Shown here: positions 1 to 7,620 of the stretch, piece after piece | Numbering within the stretch: position 1 is the stretch's first letter | How the letters are laid out: every line of letters begins with the position of its first letter | Source of the DNA: Firmicutes bacterium UBA6132 | Lineage (GTDB): Bacteria; Bacillota_A; Clostridia; Tissierellales; Sedimentibacteraceae | DNA length: 39,306 nt | Direction: 5' to 3' | Assembly: GCA_002435835.1 (NCBI GenBank) | Contig: DIVM01000205.1 | Coordinates: 1-39,306 of the forward strand | Notes under the pieces: generated by a model | Database searches by the model: none | The model's input: only the letters and a program-made list of their open reading frames with translations | What the model was told of the DNA's origin: nothing | Translations under genes and position numbers: made by a program

Positions 1-728
1 ATTTGTCCACAAGTAACAGGCTCACCTGTTCTTGAATATGCTACTACTATTTTTGATAATCTTTCTTTTAAATCATTTATATCATTTGAAAGACAGAATA
101 TTGCCATTACTTCTGATGCAACAACTATATCAAATCCATCTTCCCTAACTACACCTTCAGTTTTTCCTCCAAGGCCGTTTACAATTCTTCTTAATTGTCT
201 GTCATTCATATCAACAGCTCTTCTCCACAATATGCGGCGAGTGTCTATATCAAGTTCATTTCCTTGATGAATGTGATTATCAATCATTGCAGCAAGTAAA
301 TTGTTTGCAGCTCCTATTGCATGAAAATCTCCTGTAAAATGAAGATTTATATCTTCCATTGGAACAACTTGTGCATATCCTCCACCTGCTGCTCCACCTT
401 TTACTCCAAAAACAGGTCCTAATGATGGTTCACGAAGTGCTATAATAGTTTTTCTGTTTAATCTTGAAAGAGAATCACCTAAACCTATTGTAGTAGTCGT
501 TTTTCCTTCGCCTGCTGGTGTTGGATTAATAGCCGTTACTAAAATTAATTTAGCATCTTCATTATTTTTTAATTCATTTTGCAAATATCTAAAATCTATT
601 TTAGCTTTATACTTGCCATAGTTTTCAACATATAAATCTGGTATTCCTATTTTTTCCCCTATTGAGTTAATTACTTGCATTTCTGCTTTTTGAGCAATTT
701 CGATATCTGATAAAAATTTTTCTGCCAT
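1..728 (-). CDS. fhs: Formate-tetrahydrofolate ligase, N-terminal part (cut by window edge)
   Basis: Reading the minus strand from ATG at 728 gives about 242 residues beginning [13 protein letters not shown], running off the left edge. The ATP-binding loop [18 protein letters not shown] and the conserved [24 protein letters not shown] and [22 protein letters not shown] blocks identify formyl-THF synthetase (normally about 555 residues, so roughly 45% is present). The enzyme joins formate to tetrahydrofolate using ATP, or runs backwards to make ATP from formyl-THF. A good ribosome site (AGGAGG) precedes the ATG. It sits downstream of ftcD and fchA, whose methenyl-THF product it can finish processing to formate and ATP, but a terminator lies between, so it probably has its own promoter. 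Identity is very safe; the C-terminal part is not visible. Confidence 0.97.
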   Translation of the reverse strand, partial: MAEKFLSDIEIAQKAEMQVINSIGEKIGIPDLYVENYGKYKAKIDFRYLQNELKNNEDAKLILVTAINPTPAGEGKTTTTIGLGDSLSRLNRKTIIALREPSLGPVFGVKGGAAGGGYAQVVPMEDINLHFTGDFHAIGAANNLLAAMIDNHIHQGNELDIDTRRILWRRAVDMNDRQLRRIVNGLGGKTEGVVREDGFDIVVASEVMAIFCLSNDINDLKERLSKIVVAYSRTGEPVTCGQ

Positions 729-815
729 AAAATCCTCCTAAGTAAATCATTTATTTATATTTTATATTTTATATTTCAAACATCTAATTTTCGTCTATAA
801 ATTTTTTATAAAAAA

Positions 816-842
816 GGATAAGACATTTTATTTGCCTTATCC
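816..842 (-). terminator. Rho-independent terminator after ftcD
   Basis: Seven-base-pair stem GGATAAG/CTTATCC with a 13-base loop; on the minus strand it is followed directly by a run of T. It lies 60 bases past the ftcD stop codon and separates ftcD from fhs. Confidence 0.75.
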
Positions 843-901
843 CTTATTTAAAATCTTATTATTTGTTTTAACAAAGTAAGTTTAGCATGTATAGTTGTCT
901 T

Positions 902-1780
902 TTAAGAATATATTTGTTCTGCTGTAAAATCGTCATTAACTTTAATGTAGAATTTAAGCATTTCTTCTAATGCATAAACAGGTACTGGTCCAACTAATTC
1001 AGTATTTGCAATATTAACGTTGTATCTTGTTAATTCTGTTTTAATAGTTTCATAAACTCTGTGAATAGGAGTTTTGGAATAATTAGTTAAATTCATAGAT
1101 ACTTGTACCATTTTTTTTTCTGGTATATCTAATGCAATTGCTCTTACATTTTGAAATCCGCCAGATGCTCCACGAACTGCTTTAACTATTTGTTTTGCTA
1201 CTTCAATATTTTCTGTATCTAAGTTTACATTGAATGCTATAAGCGGGTATCTTGCGCCAGTTACTGTAGCACCACTTTTTGGATTGAATTCAAACGGTCC
1301 TTCATCCGGTCTCCAACTTTCATCTTGCATTTTTTCTGGCAATGCTTCATACTGACCTTTTCTTATTTTAGGAAGCAATTTTCTATCTTCTCTTGTTGCA
1401 GAATCTTCATAAAAATATACTGGTACTCCAAGACTTCCTAAATATTTTCCATATTCTTTAGAAATAGCTATTGCTTCTTCAGTTGTAACATTTTTAACTG
1501 GAATAAAAGGTACTACATCTATTGCTCCCATTCTTGGATGACTTCCCTTGTGAACTGTCATATCAATAAGTTCAATTGCTTTTTTAGATAATCTTTTAGT
1601 TCCTTCTAAAACAGCTTCTGGTTCACCTCTGTATGTAAATACAGATCTGTTATGGTCTTTGTCAGAATTTAAATCTACTAATTCAATATTACCACCTTCT
1701 AACAATGCTTCTTTTACTTGATTTACTACATCTAAATTTGTTCCTTCACTGATATTTACTTCTGCTATTAAAGTTTTCAT
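902..1780 (-). CDS. ftcD: Glutamate formimidoyltransferase
   Basis: A 292-residue single-domain formiminotransferase. The start MKTLIAEVNISEGTN and the blocks THKGSHPRMGAIDVVPFIP (around residue 75-93) and GGFQNVRAIALDIPEKKMVQVSMNLTN are typical of the family; the HPRMGA segment contains the substrate-binding histidine region. It transfers the formimino group from N-formimino-glutamate, the product of histidine breakdown, to tetrahydrofolate, releasing glutamate. In mammals it is fused to the cyclodeaminase; here the cyclodeaminase is the separate gene just upstream (gap 34 bases). Start chosen at ATG 1780 with GGAGGAAAG seven bases before it. hutH, hutU and hutI are not in this window, so the source of formiminoglutamate must be encoded elsewhere. 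Confidence 0.96.
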   Translation of the reverse strand: MKTLIAEVNISEGTNLDVVNQVKEALLEGGNIELVDLNSDKDHNRSVFTYRGEPEAVLEGTKRLSKKAIELIDMTVHKGSHPRMGAIDVVPFIPVKNVTTEEAIAISKEYGKYLGSLGVPVYFYEDSATREDRKLLPKIRKGQYEALPEKMQDESWRPDEGPFEFNPKSGATVTGARYPLIAFNVNLDTENIEVAKQIVKAVRGASGGFQNVRAIALDIPEKKMVQVSMNLTNYSKTPIHRVYETIKTELTRYNVNIANTELVGPVPVYALEEMLKFYIKVNDDFTAEQIYS

Positions 1781-1814
1781 TAACTTTCCTCCAAATTTAT
1801 AATATTTAATTTAA

Positions 1815-2372
1815 TTATTTTAAATTATCAATTTCTTTTTTAAACTTAGCCAATATTTCCTCGTTTTTAATTAGTGGCAAATTAGCTTCTATGTTTTGAA
1901 TACAGCCATCTACACCTATCTTAGCTAAGTTAATTCCAATACTTATATCGGAAGCAGCATTTTTATTTGATTTTCCATCTAATATTTTTCCAATCTCTAA
2001 TACCATTTTACAAAGTTTTGCATTATTTAAAGGAGCTGTAGCTGCAATTATTCCAGCATTTTCTATTGCTTGTTTTCTCACTGCCTTTTCATCATCAGTA
2101 GATTTAGGAAACTTGTATGCATCGATTATAGTTGAATATGCCTTTGCATCTTCTTCAACACCTTTAATCAGCTCTTTGTTTATTGCATCTAATTCATCCG
2201 CTAATTCTATATACTTGTTATCTTCAAAACCGTAATCTTTATTTAAAGAAAGTCTTGCTACCATACCGATGAGGCCTGCAGCCATAGCTCCTGAAAATGC
2301 TGAAGCAGAACCTCCTCCAACTGTTACGTCAACTGAATTTAATATATTCTCTAAAACATTTATATAACTCAT
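1815..2372 (-). CDS. fchA: Formimidoyl-tetrahydrofolate cyclodeaminase
   Basis: A 185-residue all-helical protein with the signature near its N terminus VGGGSASAFSGAMAAGLIGMVARLS, and with DAINKELIKGVEEDAKAYSTIIDAYKFPK, where the conserved D-x-x-AY motif places the catalytic aspartate. It closes 5-formimino-THF to 5,10-methenyl-THF and releases ammonia, acting right after FtcD. It is slightly short for the family (about 205 residues is common) but no conserved block is missing. ATG at 2372 is preceded by GAGGTAACGG. The gene follows gltS after 108 bases with no clear terminator, so gltS, fchA and ftcD are likely one transcript. Confidence 0.94.
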   Translation of the reverse strand: MSYINVLENILNSVDVTVGGGSASAFSGAMAAGLIGMVARLSLNKDYGFEDNKYIELADELDAINKELIKGVEEDAKAYSTIIDAYKFPKSTDDEKAVRKQAIENAGIIAATAPLNNAKLCKMVLEIGKILDGKSNKNAASDISIGINLAKIGVDGCIQNIEANLPLIKNEEILAKFKKEIDNLK

Positions 2373-2424
2373 CCGTTACCTCGTATATTTATTTTTATAT
2401 ATTTAAAAGGTATACAATCTTCGC

Positions 2425-2442
2425 AACTTCTATTTAGAAGTT
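2425..2442. repeat. 18-bp inverted repeat between gltS and fchA
   Basis: AACTTCTATTTAGAAGTT: arms of eight bases around a two-base centre. There is no T-run after it on either strand, so it is unlikely to be a terminator; it could be an operator or an RNA processing hairpin within the gltS-fchA-ftcD transcript. Confidence 0.35.
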
Positions 2443-2480
2443 TATCAAATTATATATTTACATTCATTTAATCATAATCG

Positions 2481-3704
2481 CTATAAAACCATATTATAGA
2501 ACCATATTATACCAGGCATTGTAAGGATATCTATTAAAAATGCTCCTACAATTGGTACAATCATGTATGCTCTTTTTGAAGGACCAAATTTTTCTGTTAC
2601 AGAAGCCATATTAGCCATTGCATTAGGTGTTGCACCAAGTCCGCTACCTATCATTCCTGCACACATAATTGCAGCATCAAAATTCTTACCAAGAAGTCTA
2701 AATACAATAAAGTAAGCATAAGCGAGAATAAATACAACTTGAGTAACAAGTATGATTAACATAGGACCTGCTAAACCTGCAAGCTCCCAAAGTTTTAATG
2801 ACATAAGAGCCATTGACAAGAAAACTCCCAAGCATATATCTCCTATTTTTCCAACTAATTCTCCATCAAAGCCCTTGAAGAAATCTACTTTTTCATTTAC
2901 ATTTCTTACAATTACAGCTAAGAACATTGCTCCTATATATGCAGGAAGTGAAAGCCCTGTTATTGCTGTTATAGCTTTTCCAACTAAACCTCCAAATGTC
3001 ATACATACAGTAATCATTGCTAAATGTCCAAACATACCTTTTGTAGTTACCTCTTTTGTAATTGCAACTTCTGACGTATCATCAATTTCGTAATTATCTG
3101 GGGATGGAGTTAAGTGATATTTATCTATAAGTTTTTTCGCAAAAGGACCACCTGCCAAACCGCCAGAAACAAGTCCGAAAGTAGCTGCTGCTAATCCTAC
3201 AACCAATGCACCAGTATGACCAGCATCAAGAGCTGACTGTCCAAATGAAGCAGCTGCCCCATGACCACCAACCATAGATACGGCTCCGCTCATTAAACCA
3301 AGCATAGGGTCAATTCCTAAAACTTTAGCTAAACCTACTCCTATAAAATTCTGTGACCAACCTAATATTCCGTTTAGTATCCAATAAATTATTAAAAGCT
3401 TCCCACCTTTTTTTAACAATCCGAAACTTGCTCCTAATCCAACTGTGGTAAAAAACGCTAACATAAAAGGTGACTGAAAACTTGTATCAAGATTTATTGA
3501 TAATGACCCTGTTTTCCAGAATATTAAGCTTAATAACGATAATATTAATCCTCCGATTACAGGTGCAGGTATACAAAATCTATTAAAAAAATTAACCTTT
3601 TCTCTTAACTTATACCCTAAAAGAAGTAAAAGTATTGCTAGTGCCAGTGTTCCAACGTTGTCAAATGTAATATTAAAAACATTTTCTATTGTTTCAAATT
3701 TCAT
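2481..3704 (-). CDS. gltS: Sodium/glutamate symporter
   Basis: A 407-residue membrane protein with about ten hydrophobic segments in two inverted halves. It shows the GltS family blocks FCIPAPVIGGLILSLLS near the N terminus, SMVGGHGAAASFGQ in the first half and the matching GMIGSGLGATPNAMANM in the second half; these re-entrant loops form the substrate and sodium path. It moves L-glutamate with Na+. Start at ATG 3704, preceded by GGAGACC. It is the first gene of a probable operon with fchA and ftcD, which make glutamate, so it could import glutamate for fermentation or help balance it. A sigma-54 promoter about 225 bases upstream and the neighbouring sigma-54 activator point to control by that two-component system. 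Confidence 0.95.
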   Translation of the reverse strand: MKFETIENVFNITFDNVGTLALAILLLLLGYKLREKVNFFNRFCIPAPVIGGLILSLLSLIFWKTGSLSINLDTSFQSPFMLAFFTTVGLGASFGLLKKGGKLLIIYWILNGILGWSQNFIGVGLAKVLGIDPMLGLMSGAVSMVGGHGAAASFGQSALDAGHTGALVVGLAAATFGLVSGGLAGGPFAKKLIDKYHLTPSPDNYEIDDTSEVAITKEVTTKGMFGHLAMITVCMTFGGLVGKAITAITGLSLPAYIGAMFLAVIVRNVNEKVDFFKGFDGELVGKIGDICLGVFLSMALMSLKLWELAGLAGPMLIILVTQVVFILAYAYFIVFRLLGKNFDAAIMCAGMIGSGLGATPNAMANMASVTEKFGPSKRAYMIVPIVGAFLIDILTMPGIIWFYNMVL

Positions 3705-3734
3705 ATTGGTCTCCTTTAATTAATATTTTTTTAA

Positions 3735-3905
3735 TTTTTAAATTATTCCATAATGCTTGTTACTTTTCATCCTTCACAGGATGATGTTTGTAATTACGAG
3801 CAGTTCTTCCCTAAATGATACCTTAAGAAACGAACTAATCTCTCTATACCTTCCAAAATTTTTAAATAATATTACCCTTAAAACATTCTCTATTGCATAA
3901 TTTTC
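3735..3905 (-). ncRNA. Candidate structured RNA in the long gltS leader
   Basis: This region lies in a 366-base gene-free stretch between gltS and the response regulator. It is richer in G+C than the flanking AT-rich DNA and on the minus strand contains pairable segments: a six-pair hairpin CATCCT/AGGATG at 3768-3783, and AGTTC/GAACT arms flanking a loop of about 25 bases around 3805-3840. No convincing protein is encoded on the minus strand. The sequence reminds me of a conserved clostridial intergenic RNA (possibly raiA-like), but this is memory, not a search. It would be transcribed from the sigma-54 promoter at 3929-3945 as the 5' part of the gltS message. Confidence 0.35.
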
Positions 3906-3928
3906 TCATCTCCTTTCATATTTTATAT

Positions 3929-3945
3929 TACAAATATCATGCCAA
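3929..3945 (-). promoter_or_regulatory. Sigma-54 (-24/-12) promoter of gltS
   Basis: Minus strand TTGGCATGATATTTGTA. Compared with the consensus TGGCAC-G-N4-TTGC-W it has GG and TTG at exact spacing, with T for C at two places, one of them the -12 C. Transcription would begin near 3918, giving a leader of about 215 bases. The adjacent sigma-54 activator gene supports it. Confidence 0.65.
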
Positions 3946-4008
3946 TAATCATCAACAGTTTTTTGTTGAATTTCCAATATTAACATTATAGAATTATAAA
4001 ACCATGCA

Positions 4009-4057
4009 AAGAATGCCCTGCAAAATTTACATGGTGCAAATTTTGCAGGGCATTCTT
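4009..4057 (-). terminator. Perfect 20-bp inverted repeat: terminator of the two-component operon, possible activator site
   Basis: Arms 4009-4028 and 4038-4057 are exact reverse complements with a nine-base loop. It sits 13 bases past the response regulator stop, which fits a terminator, although the T-run after it is weak. Its right arm holds the palindrome TGCAAA-T-TTTGCA (4035-4047), about 95 bases upstream of the gltS -24 element, a usual distance for a sigma-54 activator site, so it may have two jobs. Confidence 0.6.
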
Positions 4058-4070
4058 ATATTCACGAATA

Positions 4071-5417
4071 TTACAAATGATATTCTTTTATTTTATATCT
4101 GATAGACCTCTCACTTATTCCAAGGCTGTCAGATGTCCATTTTCTGTTTTGATTGTTGTTGTCTAAAGCAAACTTAATAACTTTTTTCTCTATTTCCTTA
4201 AAATTTTCGCCTTCATAAATTTTAATATATTTTTTTTCTGTGCTTTCTACAAATACTTGATTTAACTTTTGGGATATCATATTAAGAGAATCTGCTTCTA
4301 TATAATCTCCTGTATTTAAAAGAACAGCTCTTTGAATAATATTTTCAAGTTCTCTCACATTTCCTTCAAATCTACAGTTTTTCATAAGATTATATGCTTC
4401 ATCTGTAATACCTTTTATACTTTTACTAAATGAAATATTAAATTTATCAATAAAATATGGAACGAGAAGCTTAAGATCATCAATTCTTTCTCTTAAAGGA
4501 GGAGAAACTATATTTATTACATTTATTCTATAAAATAAATCTTCTCTGAAATTACCCAATTCAACTTCTTTTTTTAAATTTTTGTTTGTGGCACAAATTA
4601 TTCTTACATCAACTTTATATAGTTTGTCATTGCCTATTTGTCTTATTTCTTTTTCCTGGAGAAATCTGAGAAGTTTTGACTGAAGTTTTAAATCCATTTC
4701 TCCTATTTCATCAAGAAATAAAGTTCCTTTTTCTGCTTTTCTTATTATTCCTATTTCATCTTTAAATGCTCCCGTAAATGCACCCTTTTTATATCCAAAC
4801 AGTTCACTTTCAAGAAGTTCTCCCGGCAGAGCTGCACAATTTATTGCACTGAAAGGTTTATCTGCACGATTACTTGATGTATGGATTTTTTGAGCTAAAA
4901 GTTCTTTGCCCGTTCCACTTTCTCCTGTAATCAGAACTGTAGCATCGGTATCTTTAATTTTATTTATTACAGATGATAGTTCTTTAATTTTTTGTGATTC
5001 ACCTATTAATTCCTTTTTTATATGACCTTCTAAGCTGACAATTTTTTCAGCCATTTTTAACTTTTCAGATGCAGTTTTTAATAATAGCAAAAGTTGTTCA
5101 TTTTGTATAGGTTTTGTTATAAAATAATATGCTCCTGATTTAATTGCATCAATTGAGTTTTCTATTGTTGAATATGCTGTCATTATAATAATTATTGCTT
5201 CAGGATCAATATTTAATATTTCTTTCATTAAATCAAGTCCGCTATCTTCTTTCAGCCTTAAATCAAGCAATACAAGAGATATTTTTTCTTTTCTAAAAAT
5301 ATCAACAGCTTCCTCATAATTATCACTTATATATATATCATAAAAATCTTCTAACAAAAATCTGAGCGAACGCAAAATAACTTTTTCATCATCTACTATA
5401 AGCAGTTTATTCTTCAT
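4071..5417 (-). CDS. Sigma-54-dependent response regulator (NtrC family)
   Basis: About 448 residues in three parts. Receiver domain 1-120 (LLIVDDEK, phospho-acceptor Asp52 in LLDLRL, conserved Lys102 in ITKPI). AAA+ domain about 138-370 with Walker A GESGTGKE (165-172), the sigma-54 contact loop GAFTGA (212-217), Walker B GTLFLDEIGEMD (231-242) and arginine finger region FREDLFYRINV. C-terminal Fis-type helix-turn-helix (LGISERSIRYKIKEYHL). It remodels RNA polymerase carrying sigma-54 after phosphorylation. The ATG at 5417 is chosen because GGTGAT lies four bases before it; an upstream GTG at 5435 has no good ribosome site. The gene overlaps the kinase stop by 11 bases, so the pair is co-translated. 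Probable targets are gltS and its own operon. Confidence 0.95.
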   Translation of the reverse strand: MKNKLLIVDDEKVILRSLRFLLEDFYDIYISDNYEEAVDIFRKEKISLVLLDLRLKEDSGLDLMKEILNIDPEAIIIIMTAYSTIENSIDAIKSGAYYFITKPIQNEQLLLLLKTASEKLKMAEKIVSLEGHIKKELIGESQKIKELSSVINKIKDTDATVLITGESGTGKELLAQKIHTSSNRADKPFSAINCAALPGELLESELFGYKKGAFTGAFKDEIGIIRKAEKGTLFLDEIGEMDLKLQSKLLRFLQEKEIRQIGNDKLYKVDVRIICATNKNLKKEVELGNFREDLFYRINVINIVSPPLRERIDDLKLLVPYFIDKFNISFSKSIKGITDEAYNLMKNCRFEGNVRELENIIQRAVLLNTGDYIEADSLNMISQKLNQVFVESTEKKYIKIYEGENFKEIEKKVIKFALDNNNQNRKWTSDSLGISERSIRYKIKEYHL

Positions 5418-7002
5418 TATAATCACCGTTATCACCTTTTTTTACAGTCACGGTTATGCACATGCCTTTCATTTCACCGTCACTGTTTGCACTTATATTT
5501 CCTCCATTATCCTCAACCATTTGTTTGACCATAAACATGCCTACACCATTTCCTGTAGACTTAGTTGTAAAAAATGGTTCAAAAATATATTGTATATCAT
5601 TTTCATTCATGCCATATCCGTTATCTTTGAAATATAACAATATTTCATTTTGCTTTTCTTCTGCAAATATTTCAATTGCCGGATCCTGTGTATCTTTTAC
5701 CGCATCTTTGCTGTTAAGAATAACATTTAAAACAATTTGCTTAAAATGATTAATATCAAATTTAATATAATATGATTTGTCAACATTTATTGTTAATTTA
5801 ATATTCTTTATTTGTAGCTTCACAAGTTTAATCGAACTCATTATTTCTTCATACAAGTTAATATTAGAAATTAATGGTTTACGAGGAGATGTATATTCTA
5901 TGAATTCTTTAATGAGCGCATCAATTCTGTCAATTTCTGATGGTATATCTTCAGCAGCTGCAATCATGAATTCCTTGTTGTCAAATTTATCTTTCATTTG
6001 GCCAGTATATATTTTTATAGAAGTAAGAGGGTTTCTTATTTCGTGGGCTATGGAAGATATTATTTTATCCATAAACTGCATTTTATCGTATTGTCTGAGT
6101 TCTGCCATAAGCAACTTTTGTTCTTCTGTCTTTTTTTCAATAATTTTATTAAGTCTTTTGTTAATGCTGTAAATTACTAAAATGATAGCGAGCATGGTTA
6201 AACAAATATAAATGACTATTTTCATATAAAATTCATATTGGTCTTTTGTGTTTTTTATAGGTGTTCCAAACCACTTTCTGTATATTAAATCATACATGCC
6301 GTTTTCCTGAATTTCTTTTAGCCCCGCATTAAGTCGACTCAATAGATATGTATTTTCTTTTCCTACTGCAATAGCATATTTTTTCTCATTAAGGGAATTT
6401 CCTACTATTTTTATTGAATCAATAGAATTATTTTCCTTGCATAAATAATTTACCGTTAATGTGTTTGCTATTAAAGCATCAACCTTATTGTCAAGTAAAG
6501 CCTGTAAGGCTTCACCAACTGAATCATATTCTATTATCTTTACTCCTTTTATTTGGCTTATCTGATAATAAATACTATCTTCTCTGTTTAATGCTACTGT
6601 TTTTTCTGCTAAATCAGTTTCTGAGTTAATATTCCAAATATCACTTTTTACAAATATAGATTGCGAATTCATAAATAACGAATTTGTAAAAGAAAATTTA
6701 TTTTTTCGTTCATCCGATTCTTTCATTCCTTGAATTATGTCTACTTTTCCTTTTTCAATTGAGTTGTAGGCATCTTCCCATTTCATAGGTAAGAATTCAA
6801 AGTTCATACCTGTAGTAAAACTTATTGCCTTCATTATGTCCACGTTAAATCCTTTAAAAACACTGTCAGAATCAACATATTCATATGGGGGAAAATTACT
6901 ATCTCCTGCAACTTTATATACAACATCTTCTGCAAAAGCAGAAACCGACATCATATTAATAATTAAGCATAATACTATAATCATAAATGTAATTTTTTTC
7001 AT
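5407..7002 (-). CDS. Sensor histidine kinase with fused amino-acid-binding (SBP_bac_3) domain
   Basis: A 531-residue protein: signal peptide 1-24 (cut near SAFA-ED), periplasmic-binding-protein family 3 domain about 27-246 (VAGDSNFPPYEYVD, FKGFNVDIMKAI, VDIIQGMKES, IYRKWFG), one membrane helix 259-281, a short coiled coil, a HisKA domain with His320 in SIAHEIRNPL, and an HATPase with N box (NVILNSKDAV), DNGYGM and GNGVGMFMV. The outside domain belongs to a family that mostly binds polar amino acids, so glutamate or a related amino acid is the likely signal; that ligand is inference from its neighbour gltS. In this protein the binding domain is covalently linked to the kinase, as in BvgS/EvgS-type sensors, but without extra relay domains. 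ATG 7002 has AGGAAAA before it and a near-consensus sigma-54 promoter upstream. Confidence 0.95.
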   Translation of the reverse strand: MKKITFMIIVLCLIINMMSVSAFAEDVVYKVAGDSNFPPYEYVDSDSVFKGFNVDIMKAISFTTGMNFEFLPMKWEDAYNSIEKGKVDIIQGMKESDERKNKFSFTNSLFMNSQSIFVKSDIWNINSETDLAEKTVALNREDSIYYQISQIKGVKIIEYDSVGEALQALLDNKVDALIANTLTVNYLCKENNSIDSIKIVGNSLNEKKYAIAVGKENTYLLSRLNAGLKEIQENGMYDLIYRKWFGTPIKNTKDQYEFYMKIVIYICLTMLAIILVIYSINKRLNKIIEKKTEEQKLLMAELRQYDKMQFMDKIISSIAHEIRNPLTSIKIYTGQMKDKFDNKEFMIAAAEDIPSEIDRIDALIKEFIEYTSPRKPLISNINLYEEIMSSIKLVKLQIKNIKLTINVDKSYYIKFDINHFKQIVLNVILNSKDAVKDTQDPAIEIFAEEKQNEILLYFKDNGYGMNENDIQYIFEPFFTTKSTGNGVGMFMVKQMVEDNGGNISANSDGEMKGMCITVTVKKGDNGDYNEE

Positions 7003-7038
7003 TTTAATTTTCCTATAATTAAATTTTATATAATATAT

Positions 7039-7055
7039 AGCAATTTTAGTGCCAA
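7039..7055 (-). promoter_or_regulatory. Sigma-54 (-24/-12) promoter of the kinase-regulator operon
   Basis: Minus strand TTGGCACTAAAATTGCT, matching TGGCAC-N5-TTGCW without a mismatch at the key GG and GC positions. Predicted start near 7028, about 26 bases before the kinase ATG, leaving room for its AGGA ribosome site. It implies positive autoregulation by the encoded activator. A rough palindrome TATTG-CA-CAATA at 7091-7102 lies just upstream. Confidence 0.8.
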
Positions 7056-7137
7056 CGTTTTTTTATTTAATTATTATATCACAAAATTAATATTGCACAA
7101 TAAATTAATTTCTCACAATTAATACCTTCTTAAAGCC

Positions 7138-7172
7138 TCTTTTCACTTCATAATTAAAAAAAAGTGAAAAGA
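7138..7172. terminator. Hairpin downstream of merR
   Basis: Eleven-base-pair perfect stem TCTTTTCACTT/AAGTGAAAAGA with an A-rich 13-base loop, 57 bases after the MerR stop. Its position suggests the end of the aldo-keto reductase/merR transcript, although the T-run after the stem is poor. Confidence 0.45.
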
Positions 7173-7228
7173 TGACTTCATTAATATTTTCTTTTGGGAT
7201 GTCAAAACCTAATCATCCGTTTTTTAAG

Positions 7229-7594
7229 TTATTTTTCATTTTCAACCACAGATTGATCATACCTTTTAATTTTATTATCTAATCGTTCTATTGTTTTTTT
7301 CATGTCTTCCATTTTTTCTTCTAATTGCTTTCGTTGTTCAATTAATAGTTCTTTTCTTGCATCAAGAGTTTCATCGCCCTTTTGAAAAAGCGTAACATAC
7401 TCAATTAACACTTCAATAGGAAGACCTGCACTTCTCATACATTTAATAAATTCCACCCATCTTATGTCTTCTTCCAAATAATCCCTGATTCCACTTTTGT
7501 TACGATTTACTATAGGAATCAGACCGACTCGTTCATAATAACGAAGTGTATCAGCTGAAAGTCCATATTTTTTACTCACTTCTGTAATTGTCAT
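7229..7594 (-). CDS. MerR-family transcriptional regulator
   Basis: A 121-residue MerR protein. Residues 1-70 are the winged helix-turn-helix (MTITEVSKKYGLSADTLRYYERVGLI, then NKSGIRDYLEEDIRWVEFI), followed by a long helix forming the dimer coiled coil (about 75-115, rich in K, E, L). No C-terminal cysteine cluster is present, so it does not look like a metal sensor; it fits the AdhR/NmlR group that responds to aldehydes or electrophiles, often paired with an oxidoreductase. It follows the aldo-keto reductase by 26 bases in one operon. ATG 7594 is preceded by AAGGAGGTAATT-like sequence. A well-formed MerR operator lies upstream of the operon, so it most likely regulates itself and the reductase. 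Confidence 0.93.
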   Translation of the reverse strand: MTITEVSKKYGLSADTLRYYERVGLIPIVNRNKSGIRDYLEEDIRWVEFIKCMRSAGLPIEVLIEYVTLFQKGDETLDARKELLIEQRKQLEEKMEDMKKTIERLDNKIKRYDQSVVENEK

Positions 7595-7620
7595 AGGAAT
7601 TACCTCCTTGATCTCTACTT

